From CAYVBN01 sp964538565 (lineage in GTDB: Bacteria; Pseudomonadota; Alphaproteobacteria; Rhizobiales; Xanthobacteraceae), in contig CAZIGW010000270.1 of NCBI GenBank assembly GCA_964538565.1, forward strand, positions 1-30,161: a stretch of DNA of 30,161 nt, read 5' to 3'. Of the stretch, positions 1 through 11,162 are shown piece after piece; position 1 is the stretch's first letter; each line of letters starts with the position of its first letter. A program made the translations under genes and the position numbers. The notes under the pieces were generated by a model, which had not been told where the DNA came from, did not search any database, and was given only the letters and a program-made list of their open reading frames with translations.

Positions 1-89
1 CTACCGGTCGGCCGCCCGGATTGCGCGCCAATTTTCCAAACGGGAGCGCGATCTTGCGCAAAACCGGAGTCCACTTTTGCGGATCGCGC
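1..89. repeat. Palindromic tandem repeat, copy 1 (left end may be cut by the window)
   Basis: Bases 1-89 recur without a mismatch at 113-201, a period of 112 bp. The core folds as a two-part hairpin. The outer arms GCGCGATC (46-53) and GATCGCGC (82-89) pair, the inner arms CGCAAAA (57-63) and TTTTGCG (75-81) pair, and the loop is CCGGAGTCCAC. A further 10-bp arm, GATTGCGCGC (19-28), pairs with GCGCGCAATC (92-101), so the whole unit is a nested palindrome. It looks like a member of the short mosaic/palindromic elements found in Rhizobiales intergenic DNA. The family name is inferred; the repeat and pairing are read directly. Confidence 0.85.
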
Positions 90-112
90 CAGCGCGCAAT
101 CAGGCCGAGTGG

Positions 113-201
113 CTACCGGTCGGCCGCCCGGATTGCGCGCCAATTTTCCAAACGGGAGCGCGATCTTGCGCAAAACCGGAGTCCACTTTTGCGGATCGCG
201 C
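113..201. repeat. Palindromic tandem repeat, copy 2
   Basis: This is the second, identical 89-bp copy of the unit at 1-89, upstream of dnaB. The same nested hairpin is present, with outer arms at 158-165 and 194-201 and inner arms at 169-175 and 187-193. The open reading frames crossing it carry no recognisable protein family and simply follow the repeat, so I treat it as non-coding. Confidence 0.85.
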
Positions 202-386
202 TCCAGGTCAAGGCCTTGCTGGTGCCACTTATCCGTGACAGTGAGAATCGGGGACAGCGGCAAAGGGTTCTCCCCTGGGGACCGGCCCCGTGTTATCTGC
301 GGTCCCTGCCCGGTCATCGCGCGGGCGTTGCAGTGCGGTGAGTGCCGTGTGTCGACATGATCACTTAAGTCATACGCTGGAAGGTT
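202..386. other. Non-coding leader region before dnaB
   Basis: No gene is supported here. The stretch should hold the dnaB promoter and leader, but I see no convincing -35/-10 pair. A GGAAGG purine tract at 379-384 lies only 2 nt before the dnaB ATG, which is unusually close for a ribosome binding site. Confidence 0.5.
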
Positions 387-1873
<1,487 letters not shown>

Positions 1874-1877
<4 letters not shown>

Positions 1878-3184
1878 GTGCCCTTGCCCCGGCGGCCGAG
1901 GCCGTCGATGATGCGGGTCCGACGGCAGACATTGACGAGAGACGCTTGCGCGGGCAGCCGAGAGGCGATGCGCCCGGCGGGCCGGAACCATTGGACGGGA
2001 TCGATACAAACGTGGATGCGAAGGCGCCAAGCGACGCGCTGATCCTGGAGCGCTCGGTCCCGGGCACGCTCGGGCCGCCGGAGCTCGAGACCGGCGGCAT
2101 GCTCACCGTCGATCTCGCGGCGATCGTCGCCAATTGGCGAATGCTCTCGAGCCTCGCCGCGCCGGCGGAATGCGCCGCGGTGGTCAAGGCCGACGCCTAT
2201 GGCTGCGGCCTCGAGCCGGTCGTCAGCGCGCTGGCGCGCGCGGGTTGCCGTACCTTCTTCGTCGCCCATCTGGCCGAGGCGCGTTGCGTGCGCGCCATCG
2301 CGCCGAGCGCGATCGTCTACGTGCTCAACGGCCTTGCGCCCGAATCCGCGCCCGGCTTCGCCGACGCCGACGTGCAACCCGTGATCAGCAGCCTCGCCGA
2401 GCTGGCGGAATGGGATACCTTCCGCCGAACCCACGGCTGGCAGGGCGGAGCCGCCCTCCACTTCGACACCGGGATCAATCGGCTGGGGCTTGCGATCGAC
2501 GCCGCGCCCGCGTTGGCGGCGCGCCTGAACAGCGTCGATCACGGAATTACGCTGGTCATGAGCCATCTGGCCTGCGCCGACACGCCGACGCACCCGCTCA
2601 ACAACCAGCAGTTGGCCGCCTTCCGCGAGCTGCGCACGATCTTTCGCGGCGTCACCACCTCGCTCGCCAACTCCTCGGGAATCTTCCTCAGCGCCTCGGC
2701 GCATTTCGACCTGGTGCGGCCGGGGGGCGCCCTGTTCGGGGCCAATCCGACGCCGGGACGCGACAACCCGATGCGTCCCGTCGTGGAACTGACCGGCCGC
2801 GTCGCGCAGGTGCGGGCCATCGCCCGCGGCGCAACGGTCGGATATGGCGCCACCTGGACGGCAAAGCGCGACACGCGGCTCGCGGTCGTGTCGATCGGCT
2901 ATGGGGACGGCTATCCGCGCGCCTTGAGCGAGTCCGACGACATGCCGGGCGGAGAGGTGATCGTCGCCGGACGGCATTGTCCGCTCGCCGGCCGCATCTC
3001 GATGGACCTCCTTGCGGTCGACGTGACGGACCTGCCGCCCGATTCCGTCCGGCGCGGCGACCGCGTCACGCTGATCGGCGGCGACATCGGCGTCGAGGAG
3101 ATCGCCGCCTGGGCCGGTACGATCAGCTACGAGATTCTGACGAGCCTCGGGCGGCGCTATCACCGCGTCTACCGCGGCGCATGA
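1874..3184 (+). CDS. alr: Alanine racemase (PLP-dependent)
   Basis: Interconverts L- and D-alanine to supply D-Ala for peptidoglycan. The PLP lysine motif VVKADAYG and the second-half motifs YGATW (catalytic tyrosine) and SIGYGDGYPR are present, as is the C-terminal TISYEILTSLGRRYHRVY. I chose GTG 1874 because it overlaps the dnaB stop and has GGAG at 1865-1868, 5 nt upstream, a typical coupled start. This gives 436 aa with about 75 residues ahead of the conserved TGGMLTVDLAAIVANW segment. An internal ATG at 2099 would give 361 aa, closer to the usual 360-380 aa. That ATG lacks a clear Shine-Dalgarno. The product is certain; the start is not. Confidence 0.93.
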
Positions 3185-3233
3185 CGCGGGGTGGCTGTGC
3201 GGCGATCCTCATTCCGCGCGACGATCCTGGTCC

Positions 3234-3282
3234 GCGCATGATCTCGCCCGAAAACCGGTTCCCACTTTTCGGGATCATGCGC
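3234..3282. repeat. Rhizobiales-type palindromic element, copy A
   Basis: Outer arms GCGCATGATC (3234-3243) and GATCATGCGC (3273-3282) pair over 10 bp. Inner arms CCGAAAA (3248-3254) and TTTTCGG (3266-3272) pair over 7 bp around the loop CCGGTTCCCAC. The AAAACCGGTTCCCACTTTTC core is a very common intergenic repeat in Rhizobiales genomes (established knowledge). A second copy starts 57 bp further on. The architecture matches the repeats at 1-201. Confidence 0.9.
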
Positions 3283-3291
3283 TTTCCCGCA

Positions 3292-3338
3292 CGCATGATC
3301 TTGCCCGAAAACCGGTTCCCACTTTTCGGGATCATGCG
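3292..3338. repeat. Rhizobiales-type palindromic element, copy B, abutting the radA start
   Basis: This is the same element as 3234-3282, with outer arms CGCATGATC (3292-3300) and GATCATGCG (3330-3338), inner arms CCGAAAA (3305-3311) and TTTTCGG (3323-3329), and the identical loop. Its last base is 3 nt before the radA ATG, so the element fills the place where a ribosome binding site belongs. Confidence 0.9.
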
Positions 3339-3341
3339 CTG

Positions 3342-4750
<1,409 letters not shown>

Positions 4751-4757
<7 letters not shown>

Positions 4758-4774
4758 CGCCGCCGTTTCACCCG
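4751..4774 (+). terminator. Possible radA terminator hairpin
   Basis: CGGGTGA (4751-4757, including the radA stop) pairs with TCACCCG (4768-4774) around a 10-nt loop. There is no T-run, so intrinsic termination is uncertain. A second small inverted repeat, AAGCCC (4801-4806) with GGGCTT (4817-4822), follows in the same 231-bp gap. Confidence 0.3.
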
Positions 4775-4901
4775 GCTATACACGGGGCCGCGATCGGCGG
4801 AAGCCCCTATGGTTAAGGGCTTGCGAAGGGGGCAACGCAGCCGGCAGCGACGGCCGCCTTTGGACGGCCACAGCGAGCGTCGCGCCACGAGGAGTGGGTT
4901 C

Positions 4902-4949
4902 ATGACGGTTCACGGGCGTTCGATTCGGCCTCGCCGAAGGTGCACGTGA
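4902..4949 (+). CDS. Possible 15-aa leader peptide upstream of cvpA-purF
   Basis: A short frame, ATG at 4902 to TGA at 4949, encodes MTVHGRSIRPRRRCT. It has a strong Shine-Dalgarno, GAGGAG (4889-4894), at a 7-nt spacing, better than the one in front of cvpA. Five of its 15 residues are arginine, using several different codons. It could be a translated leader that influences cvpA-purF expression, or chance. Nothing in the sequence proves translation, and I recognise no homologue. Confidence 0.25.
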   Translation: MTVHGRSIRPRRRCT

Positions 4950-4988
4950 GCGACACACGGCAAATCACGGCGAAGCGGACGAACACCG

Positions 4989-5675
4989 ATGCCGATCACG
5001 TTGCTCGACGTCTTTCTGCTCCTGGTCATGCTGGTTTCCGGTCTGCTCGCCATGATCCGCGGGTTCATGCGCGAGGTTCTCTCGATTGGATCGTGGGCGA
5101 TCGCGGCCGGCGCGACGCTCTACTCGTATTCCAAGCTGCTGCCCTACGCGAAACAGTACTTCAACAACGACATCATCGCCGCCGCCGCCACGATCGGCGG
5201 CGTCTTCCTGCTGACCCTCGTGGTTGTCTCCGTCATCACGGTGCGGATCTCCGACATGGTGCTCGACAGCCGCATCGGCGCCCTCGACCGCACCCTCGGG
5301 TTCCTGTTCGGGCTCGGACGCGGGCTCGTGATCGTGGTGGTGGCCTTCCTGTTCTTCTCCTGGCTGGTGCCGGACCGCAGCCAGCCCGACTGGGTCAAGA
5401 GCGCCAAGTCGAAGGTCGTGCTGCAAAGTACGGGACAATGGCTGATGTCCATGTTGCCGGACGACCCCGAAAGCACCATCTTAAAACGGTTGAAGCGCCC
5501 GAAGGCCGGGGAGCCCGACGATGCGTCCCCCGATCAGCACTCGGGAATCGATGCCCCGGCCAGGGCAGCGGCGTTGGAGGTATTTCGCGGTGGCGCTGTG
5601 ACGCGCGTGAGCCTGCAACAGCCCGTTAACGGTCGGCTTGCTACCCCTCTGGCGGCCGCGAGCCCAGCGCGATGA
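4989..5675 (+). CDS. cvpA: CvpA family inner-membrane protein
   Basis: CvpA proteins are small integral membrane proteins named for a role in colicin V production in E. coli and linked to envelope homeostasis; the molecular role is unsettled. This 228-aa protein has four hydrophobic segments (about residues 5-24, 32-52, 64-88 and 105-128), with the family-typical MIRGFMREVLSIGSW and LDRTLGFLFGLGRGL stretches between them. A polar C-terminal tail of roughly 90 residues is poorly conserved in the family. The ATGA junction overlaps the purF start by 4 nt, the classical cvpA-purF arrangement, which implies translational coupling. The ribosome binding site before the ATG is weak. Confidence 0.9.
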   Translation: MPITLLDVFLLLVMLVSGLLAMIRGFMREVLSIGSWAIAAGATLYSYSKLLPYAKQYFNNDIIAAAATIGGVFLLTLVVVSVITVRISDMVLDSRIGALDRTLGFLFGLGRGLVIVVVAFLFFSWLVPDRSQPDWVKSAKSKVVLQSTGQWLMSMLPDDPESTILKRLKRPKAGEPDDASPDQHSGIDAPARAAALEVFRGGAVTRVSLQQPVNGRLATPLAAASPAR

Positions 5676-7156
5676 GCGAGCGAATGGATCAGTCCTCGGA
5701 CGGCAGCCTCCTCGACCTCGAAGCGGACCGGCTGCGTGAGGAGTGCGGCGTCTTCGGCGTCTACGGCCATCCCGACGCCGCGGCCATCACGGCGCTTGGC
5801 CTGCACGCCCTGCAGCACCGCGGCCAGGAGGCGGCCGGCATCGTCAGCTACGACGGCCAGCGGTTCCACTCCGAACGCCGGCTCGGGCTCGTCGGCGATG
5901 CCTTCGCCCGGCGCGAAATCATCGATCGCCTGCCCGGCAACGTGGCGGTCGGGCACGTGCGCTACTCGACCACGGGCGAGACCATCCTGCGCAACGTTCA
6001 GCCCCTGTTCGCGGAGCTCAACGCCGGCGGCTTCGCCATCGGCCACAATGGAAATCTCACCAACGGCCTGAGCCTGCGACGCCAGCTCGTCAGCGAAGGC
6101 GCCATGATGCAGTCGACGACCGACACCGAGGTCATCCTGCACCTCGTCGCCCGCTCGCGCCGCGGCCGCTTCATGGACCGCTTCATCGAGGCGCTGCGCG
6201 CGCTCGAAGGCTCCTATTCGCTGGTCGCGCTCACCAACAAGAAGCTGGTCGGTGCGCGCGATCCGCTCGGCATCCGCCCGCTGGTGCTCGGCCGGCTCGA
6301 CGGCTGCCCGATCCTCGCCTCCGAGACCTGCGCGCTCGACATCATCGGCGCGCAATACGTGCGCGACATCGAGAACGGCGAGATCGTCGTGTTCGACGAG
6401 GACGGGGCGCAGTCGATCAAGCCGTTCCCCCCGATGGCGCCGCGGCCGTGCATCTTCGAGTACATCTACTTCTCGCGCCCGGATTCCGTCGTCGGCGGCC
6501 GCAGCGTCTATCACATCCGCAAGAACATGGGTCACGAGCTCGCGCTCGAGGCGCCTGCCGACGCCGACGTGGTCATTCCGGTGCCCGACTCCGGCGTGCC
6601 GGCCTCGATCGGCTACGCGCAGACCTCGGGAATTCCCTACGAGCTCGGCATCATCCGCAACCACTACGTCGGCCGCACCTTCATCCAGCCGACGCAATCG
6701 ATCCGCGAGCTGGGCGTGCGGCTAAAGCATTCGGCGAACCGTGCCGTCGTCGCGGGCAAGCGCATCGTGCTGATCGACGATTCGCTGGTGCGCGGCACCA
6801 CGTCGGTGAAGATCGTGCAGATGATGCGCGACGCCGGCGCCAAGGAGATCCACTTCCGCGTCGCCTCGCCACCGATCACGCACCCGGACTACTACGGCAT
6901 CGACACGCCGGAACGGGACAAGCTGCTGGCCGCCAACCACGACGTCGAGGGCATGCGGCGCTTCATCGGCGCCGATACGCTCGCCTTCCTGTCGGTCGAC
7001 GGCATCTACCGCGCGATGGGCGAGAAGGGCCGCGATCCGGTGCGCCCGCAGTTCACCGACCATTGCTTCACCGGCGAATACCCGACCCCCCTCACCGACC
7101 ATGCCGCCGAGACCGCTCCTCCGCGGCAGTTGTCGCTGCTCGCCGAAGCGAGCTGA
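5672..7156 (+). CDS. purF: Amidophosphoribosyltransferase PurF
   Basis: Catalyses the first committed step of purine synthesis, converting PRPP and glutamine to phosphoribosylamine. The N-terminal Ntn glutaminase domain has its nucleophile at Cys25 (EECGVFGVYG), after a roughly 24-residue leader that would have to be cleaved, as in the Bacillus-type enzyme. The phosphoribosyltransferase domain carries the PRPP loop IVLIDDSLVRGTTS (365-378). Of the positions that hold the 4Fe-4S cluster in the Bacillus enzyme, C260 (PRPCIFEY) and C465 (HCFTGEYP) are present. The HPC cysteine is Asp406 here and no CxxC pair is seen, so a cluster is unlikely. The gene overlaps cvpA by ATGA and runs directly into the SDR gene. 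Confidence 0.96.
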   Translation: MSERMDQSSDGSLLDLEADRLREECGVFGVYGHPDAAAITALGLHALQHRGQEAAGIVSYDGQRFHSERRLGLVGDAFARREIIDRLPGNVAVGHVRYSTTGETILRNVQPLFAELNAGGFAIGHNGNLTNGLSLRRQLVSEGAMMQSTTDTEVILHLVARSRRGRFMDRFIEALRALEGSYSLVALTNKKLVGARDPLGIRPLVLGRLDGCPILASETCALDIIGAQYVRDIENGEIVVFDEDGAQSIKPFPPMAPRPCIFEYIYFSRPDSVVGGRSVYHIRKNMGHELALEAPADADVVIPVPDSGVPASIGYAQTSGIPYELGIIRNHYVGRTFIQPTQSIRELGVRLKHSANRAVVAGKRIVLIDDSLVRGTTSVKIVQMMRDAGAKEIHFRVASPPITHPDYYGIDTPERDKLLAANHDVEGMRRFIGADTLAFLSVDGIYRAMGEKGRDPVRPQFTDHCFTGEYPTPLTDHAAETAPPRQLSLLAEAS

Positions 7157-7927
7157 ATGTCCTTGCCGGAAATCCCGTCAGCTGCGATGTCGAAGCCGCT
7201 CGCCGATCGCATCGCGCTCGTGACCGGCGCCTCGCGCGGCATCGGCGCGGCGGTCGCATTGGCGCTCGCCAAGGCGGGCGCGCATGTCGTCGCGGTCGCC
7301 CGCACCGTCGGCGGGCTCGAGGATCTCGATGACGCCATTCACGCGGCCGGCGGCAGCAGCACGCTCGTGCCGCTCGACCTGAAGGATTCGCCGGGCATTG
7401 CCCGCCTCGCCGCCGCGCTGGAGGAGCGCTATCGCCGTCTCGACGTCCTGGTCGGCAACGCCGGCGTGCTGGGACCGTCGTCTCCGCTCGGCCATGTCGA
7501 GCCTGCCGCCTGGGACGAGGTGCTGGCGGTCAACGTGACGGCCAACTGGCATCTCATCCGCTCGATGGACCCGCTGCTGCGCGCCTCCGCGGCTGGCCGC
7601 GCGGTCTTTCTTACCTCCGGGGCGGCCTCGAGCGCCAAGGCCTATCGCGGACCCTACTCGGTCTCCAAGGCGGCGCTCGACGTCCTGGCGCGCACGTATG
7701 CGGCCGAGACGGTGAATACGCCGGTGCGCGTCAACCTGTTCAATCCGGGCCCCACTCGCACGCGCATGCGCGCGCAACTGATGCCGGGCGAAGATCCGGC
7801 CGCGCTGCCGGCGCCCGAACAGGTGGCCGAGAAGCTTCTCGCCCTCTGTCTTCCGGGCTTCACGGAAACCGGCAAGCTCTACGACTTTCCGTCCGGCCGC
7901 CTCCTTGCTTTCCGCCCGCCGGACTGA
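7157..7927 (+). CDS. SDR family NAD(P)-dependent oxidoreductase
   Basis: Classical short-chain dehydrogenase/reductase of 256 aa. The cofactor motif TGASRGIG is at 23-30, NAG at 101-103, the catalytic Ser at about 154 (FLTSG), and YSVSK supplies Tyr167 and Lys171. PGPTRTRMR follows, as in classical SDRs. The substrate cannot be told from sequence. The start codon follows the purF stop without any gap, so it is the last gene of the cvpA-purF unit; an internal ATG at 7187 would remove ten unconserved residues. The purF-SDR pairing recurs in related alphaproteobacteria as I recall it, but a purine-related role is not established. Confidence 0.9.
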   Translation: MSLPEIPSAAMSKPLADRIALVTGASRGIGAAVALALAKAGAHVVAVARTVGGLEDLDDAIHAAGGSSTLVPLDLKDSPGIARLAAALEERYRRLDVLVGNAGVLGPSSPLGHVEPAAWDEVLAVNVTANWHLIRSMDPLLRASAAGRAVFLTSGAASSAKAYRGPYSVSKAALDVLARTYAAETVNTPVRVNLFNPGPTRTRMRAQLMPGEDPAALPAPEQVAEKLLALCLPGFTETGKLYDFPSGRLLAFRPPD

Positions 7928-7934
7928 GCGGCGC

Positions 7935-7958
7935 CCGGCCCGATCTGAATCGGCCCGG
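7935..7958. terminator. Candidate bidirectional terminator between convergent SDR and nhaA-fusion genes
   Basis: Ten-position stem 7935-7944 / 7949-7958 with a single C-C mismatch and a CTGA loop. It is GC-rich and sits in the 35-bp gap between two convergent stop codons. No long T-run follows in either direction. Confidence 0.5.
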
Positions 7959-7962
7959 CGGT

Positions 7963-9822
7963 TCAGTTCGACTCGGCTGCCGCCGTGCGGCCGGACGCGC
8001 CGGAGGACGCGAGCAGGATGATCGTGGCTCCGATCACGGCCGCCAGGACCGACGCGACCAGCACGCCGATCTTGGCAATCACCGCCGAGTTCGACGAGTC
8101 GGGAAACGCCTGGTCCGCCATCAGCAGCGCCACGGTGTCGCCGATGCCGCAAAGAAAGGCCGCGCCGACGAAGTGCGGCAGCGATACGTCGTCAGGCATG
8201 CGGGCAAGCCTCGACTTCACGGCGAGCCAGGCGGCGGCGCACAGGCCGAACGGCTTTCCGACCACGAGTCCCAAGATCACGCCCGCCAGGATACCGGGTG
8301 CGGCGGGCGCCGAGAAATCGACGTCGAAACTCACGCTCGTGGCCGAAAACGCGAACAGGGGCAGCACCACGTAAGTGCTCCAGGGCTCGATCGCGCGTTC
8401 GACGCGGTCGGCGGTGGACAGCAGCCGCTCGCCGGCGGCGGAGAGATTGCGGCTAGCCCAGTCGAAGACCGGATTGTCCTCGCCTTCGTCCAGCTCGCTC
8501 TCCGCGTGTTCGAGCGCGGCCAGAGCCGTGGCCGCCTGCGCGAGCAACGGGCCGGCGGCCGGCGCCGGGCGCGTGGGAAGGAACGCGGCGAGCACGATCC
8601 CTGCGAGCGCCCCGTGGATTCCCGCCGAGTGCAGGAAGAACCACGTGACGACGGCCAGCACGCCGTAGGGCCAGGTCGCGTACACGCGCGACCTGTTCAA
8701 CGCAAACATGAGCGCGATCGCGCCGACGGCGGCCGCCAGCCACGCGACCTCGAAGTTGTGCGGGTAGAAAATCGCGAGGGTGAGCACCGAGAGAATGTCG
8801 TCGACGACCGCGAAGGCGGCGACGAAGACCCTGAGACTGGGCGACACGCGTTCACCCAGCAACGCGAGAATGCCCAGCGAGAAGGCGATGTCGGTCGCGG
8901 TCGGGATGGCCCATCCGGACGCGGCCGGGCCGCGATTGATGGCGAGATAGATCAGGGCCGGCGCGACCGCCGCCCCGATCGCGGAAAGTGCGGGCAGCGC
9001 GGCGACCCTGGGCTCGGAAAGCGCACCGGCCGTCATCTCGCGCCGGATTTCGAGGCCCACCAGCAGAAAGAAGAACGCCAGCAGGCCTTCGGAGAACCAC
9101 TCGCCCATCGCGAGCGACACGAACGGACTGCCGGGCGGACCGATGCCGAACGGGGCGCGGATGAATGCGAAGTAAGAGGACGCGAACGGCGAATTCGCGA
9201 GGATCAAGGCGGCGAGCGCCGCCAGGATCAGCACAAGTCCGCCGGACGCCGGAAGGTTGGCGAAGGCCCGTGCCGAGCGCTGGATCCGTTCGGCGACCGG
9301 ACGCTCGAGAACGTCGAGCATCGAATAGAAGTCCCACGCGCCGTCGTAACGGGCGCCGTCGATGAACAGCGTCGGCGTTCCCGTCACCCCGTCGCGACGC
9401 GCTTGCGCGACGTCCTGCTCGACGCGTGCACGCACCTCGTCGCTTTCGACGTCGCGCTCGAAGCGGGCCACGTCGAGACCGATCCCGCGCGCGATGTCGC
9501 GAACGTCGTCCTGTGTGATCGGCGGCTCACGGTCGAACAACGCATCGTGCATGTCCCAGAAGCGGCCCTGGTTCGCGGCCGCCTCTGCGGCGCGCGCCAG
9601 GAACCGGGCGCCGGGGTGCGCCCGCTCGTTGGGAAAATGTCGATAGACGTAAGCCAGACGCTCGCCGAACGCGGCGCGCAGGCGCTTGAGAACCGTGCGA
9701 AACCGGCGGCAATAGGGGCAGAGAAAATCGCCGTAGGAGACGACGTAGACGACGCGATCCCGGACGCTTCCGCCGCGAACGTGTTCGTTGCCGATGTCGA
9801 TGCCATATGTGGATGCTGACAC
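7963..9822 (-). CDS. nhaA: DsbA-like thioredoxin domain fused to a NhaA-type Na+/H+ antiporter
   Basis: A 619-aa fusion. Residues 22-180 form a DsbA/thioredoxin_4-like domain with active site CPYC (35-38) and a cis-proline motif GTPTLFI (148-154). Residues from about 190 form a NhaA antiporter that exchanges Na+ for H+ across the inner membrane. Antiporter hallmarks are ATDIAFSLGILALLG (D311, matching E. coli D133), the paired aspartates VVDD (341-342, matching D163/D164) and GKP (K523, matching K300). No signal peptide precedes the redox domain. The start is GTG 9822 because the next methionine lies past the CPYC site; it lacks a clear Shine-Dalgarno. It lies downstream of the broken MFS gene on the same strand. 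Confidence 0.9.
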   Translation of the reverse strand: MSASTYGIDIGNEHVRGGSVRDRVVYVVSYGDFLCPYCRRFRTVLKRLRAAFGERLAYVYRHFPNERAHPGARFLARAAEAAANQGRFWDMHDALFDREPPITQDDVRDIARGIGLDVARFERDVESDEVRARVEQDVAQARRDGVTGTPTLFIDGARYDGAWDFYSMLDVLERPVAERIQRSARAFANLPASGGLVLILAALAALILANSPFASSYFAFIRAPFGIGPPGSPFVSLAMGEWFSEGLLAFFFLLVGLEIRREMTAGALSEPRVAALPALSAIGAAVAPALIYLAINRGPAASGWAIPTATDIAFSLGILALLGERVSPSLRVFVAAFAVVDDILSVLTLAIFYPHNFEVAWLAAAVGAIALMFALNRSRVYATWPYGVLAVVTWFFLHSAGIHGALAGIVLAAFLPTRPAPAAGPLLAQAATALAALEHAESELDEGEDNPVFDWASRNLSAAGERLLSTADRVERAIEPWSTYVVLPLFAFSATSVSFDVDFSAPAAPGILAGVILGLVVGKPFGLCAAAWLAVKSRLARMPDDVSLPHFVGAAFLCGIGDTVALLMADQAFPDSSNSAVIAKIGVLVASVLAAVIGATIILLASSGASGRTAAAESN

Positions 9823-9908
9823 AGGATGTCCCGAGAAATCGCTCGTTCCTGCAGATCTATCACATCCGCACGACGAGCAGGTCGCGCAGCAACGTGCCAG
9901 AGTCTTCG

Positions 9909-11162
9909 TCAGCGCTCCCGGGTGGTGTGCCACGCGGCAACCGTCGCGGCCGCGAGCAGGATCGCAGCCAGAACGAATGCCGCGCCCGGAAGGTTCCACG
10001 CGCGACCCGCGCCGATCGCGTAGGCGAAGACGAGCGAGAACACGCTCGGGCCGATCAGGTTGGCGATCCCCTGCAGGCTGCTGTTCGCCCCCTGCAGCTG
10101 CCCTTGTTCGGACGGGCTCACGTGATGGCTCATCAGGCCTTGCGAGGTCGGCGAGGCGATGCCCCACAACGCCATGACGGGAATTCCCACCCAGAACAGC
10201 GGGCCGGTCGGCGCGAGGCCGAAAATGGCGAACCCGATCGCCCCGCTGAAAAGACCGATCAGCAGCGCGCGCCGGTCGCCCAGCACGCTCACGATCGGCC
10301 GGATCAGGCCGGCCTGCACCACGACCGCGCAGGCGCCGACGAGCGCGAGGGTGAGCCCGACGGTGCCCTCGCCCCAGCCTTAGCGATAGCCGGCGTAGAG
10401 CACGAACGTCGTCGGCAGCGCATTGTGCGCCACATAGGCGAGGAAATTGGCGCCGGCGAGCCCGAACAATCGCGGGTGCGAGCGCAGCAGCGTGAGCGAG
10501 CCGACCGGATTGGCGCGCCGCCAGTTGAACGGAGTGCGCCGGTCACGCGGCAGCGACTCGGGAAGGATGAACAGCCCGTAGAGCCCGTTGAGCAGGCTCA
10601 AGGTGGCCGCCGTCCAGAACGGCAGCCGGGGCCCCCAAGCTCCGAGCATGCCGCCGAGCGCCGGCCCGACGACGAATCCGAGCCCGAACGCCGCGCCGAG
10701 CAGCCCGAAGCGGGCGGAGCGCTTCTCCGCCGGCGTGATGTCGGCGATGTAGGCGAACGACGTCGAGATGCTCGCCGCCGTGATGCCGGAGATCACCCGG
10801 CCGGCAAACAGCCAGCCGAGCGTGGGCGCAAGCGCCATCAGAATGTAGTCAAGGCCGAGGCCGAAATTGGAGAGCAGCACCACCGGGCGGCGTCCGAAGC
10901 GATCCGACAGCGAGCCCTGCGCCGGCGAGAAAAGAAACTGCATCAGCGCCCATGCGGTGCCGAACACGCCGAAGATGCGCGAGGCGCGTTCGGTGTCGCC
11001 GCCGACGAATCCCTCGACGAGCTTGGGCAGCACCGGCATCACCATGCCGAGCGCCAGCATGTCGAGCAGCACGGTGACGAAGATGAACGCGAACGCGGCG
11101 CGACGCGGTCCCGCGTTCGCCACTTCCGTCAAGTTGATCGGTCCGCTGTGCATGCCTTTCAT
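9909..11162 (-). pseudogene. MFS transporter (TetA/TCR-like) interrupted by an in-frame stop
   Basis: The frame encodes a 12-TM major facilitator related to tetracycline-type efflux pumps: LLDMLALGMVMPVLPKL in TM1, SDRFGRRPVVLLS in the loop 2-3 motif, and FGLGFVVGPALGG in the antiporter motif. Translation stops at TAA (10382-10380) after FVLYAGYR. The same frame then continues without any shift as GWGEGTVGLTLALVG and the rest of a normal MFS C-terminal half to 9909. Relatives have an aromatic residue at this point (YRYGW-like), so one base change from TAC or TAT explains it. The ATG at 11162 overlaps the der stop by 4 nt. It is either a recent nonsense mutation or a base-call error. Confidence 0.85.

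Noticed and set aside
3185..3341. Considered as a CRISPR-like pair of repeats
   Set aside because: Only two copies, internally palindromic over their whole length and abutting a gene; they match the known Rhizobiales intergenic element.
5534..6697. 387-aa open frame on the - strand, antisense to cvpA/purF
   Set aside because: A shadow of purF codon structure, with no family signature or ribosome site.
8173..9819. 548-aa open frame on the + strand opposite the NhaA fusion
   Set aside because: Composition is dominated by Arg, Gly and Glu as in other shadows, while the opposite strand encodes an unmistakable antiporter.
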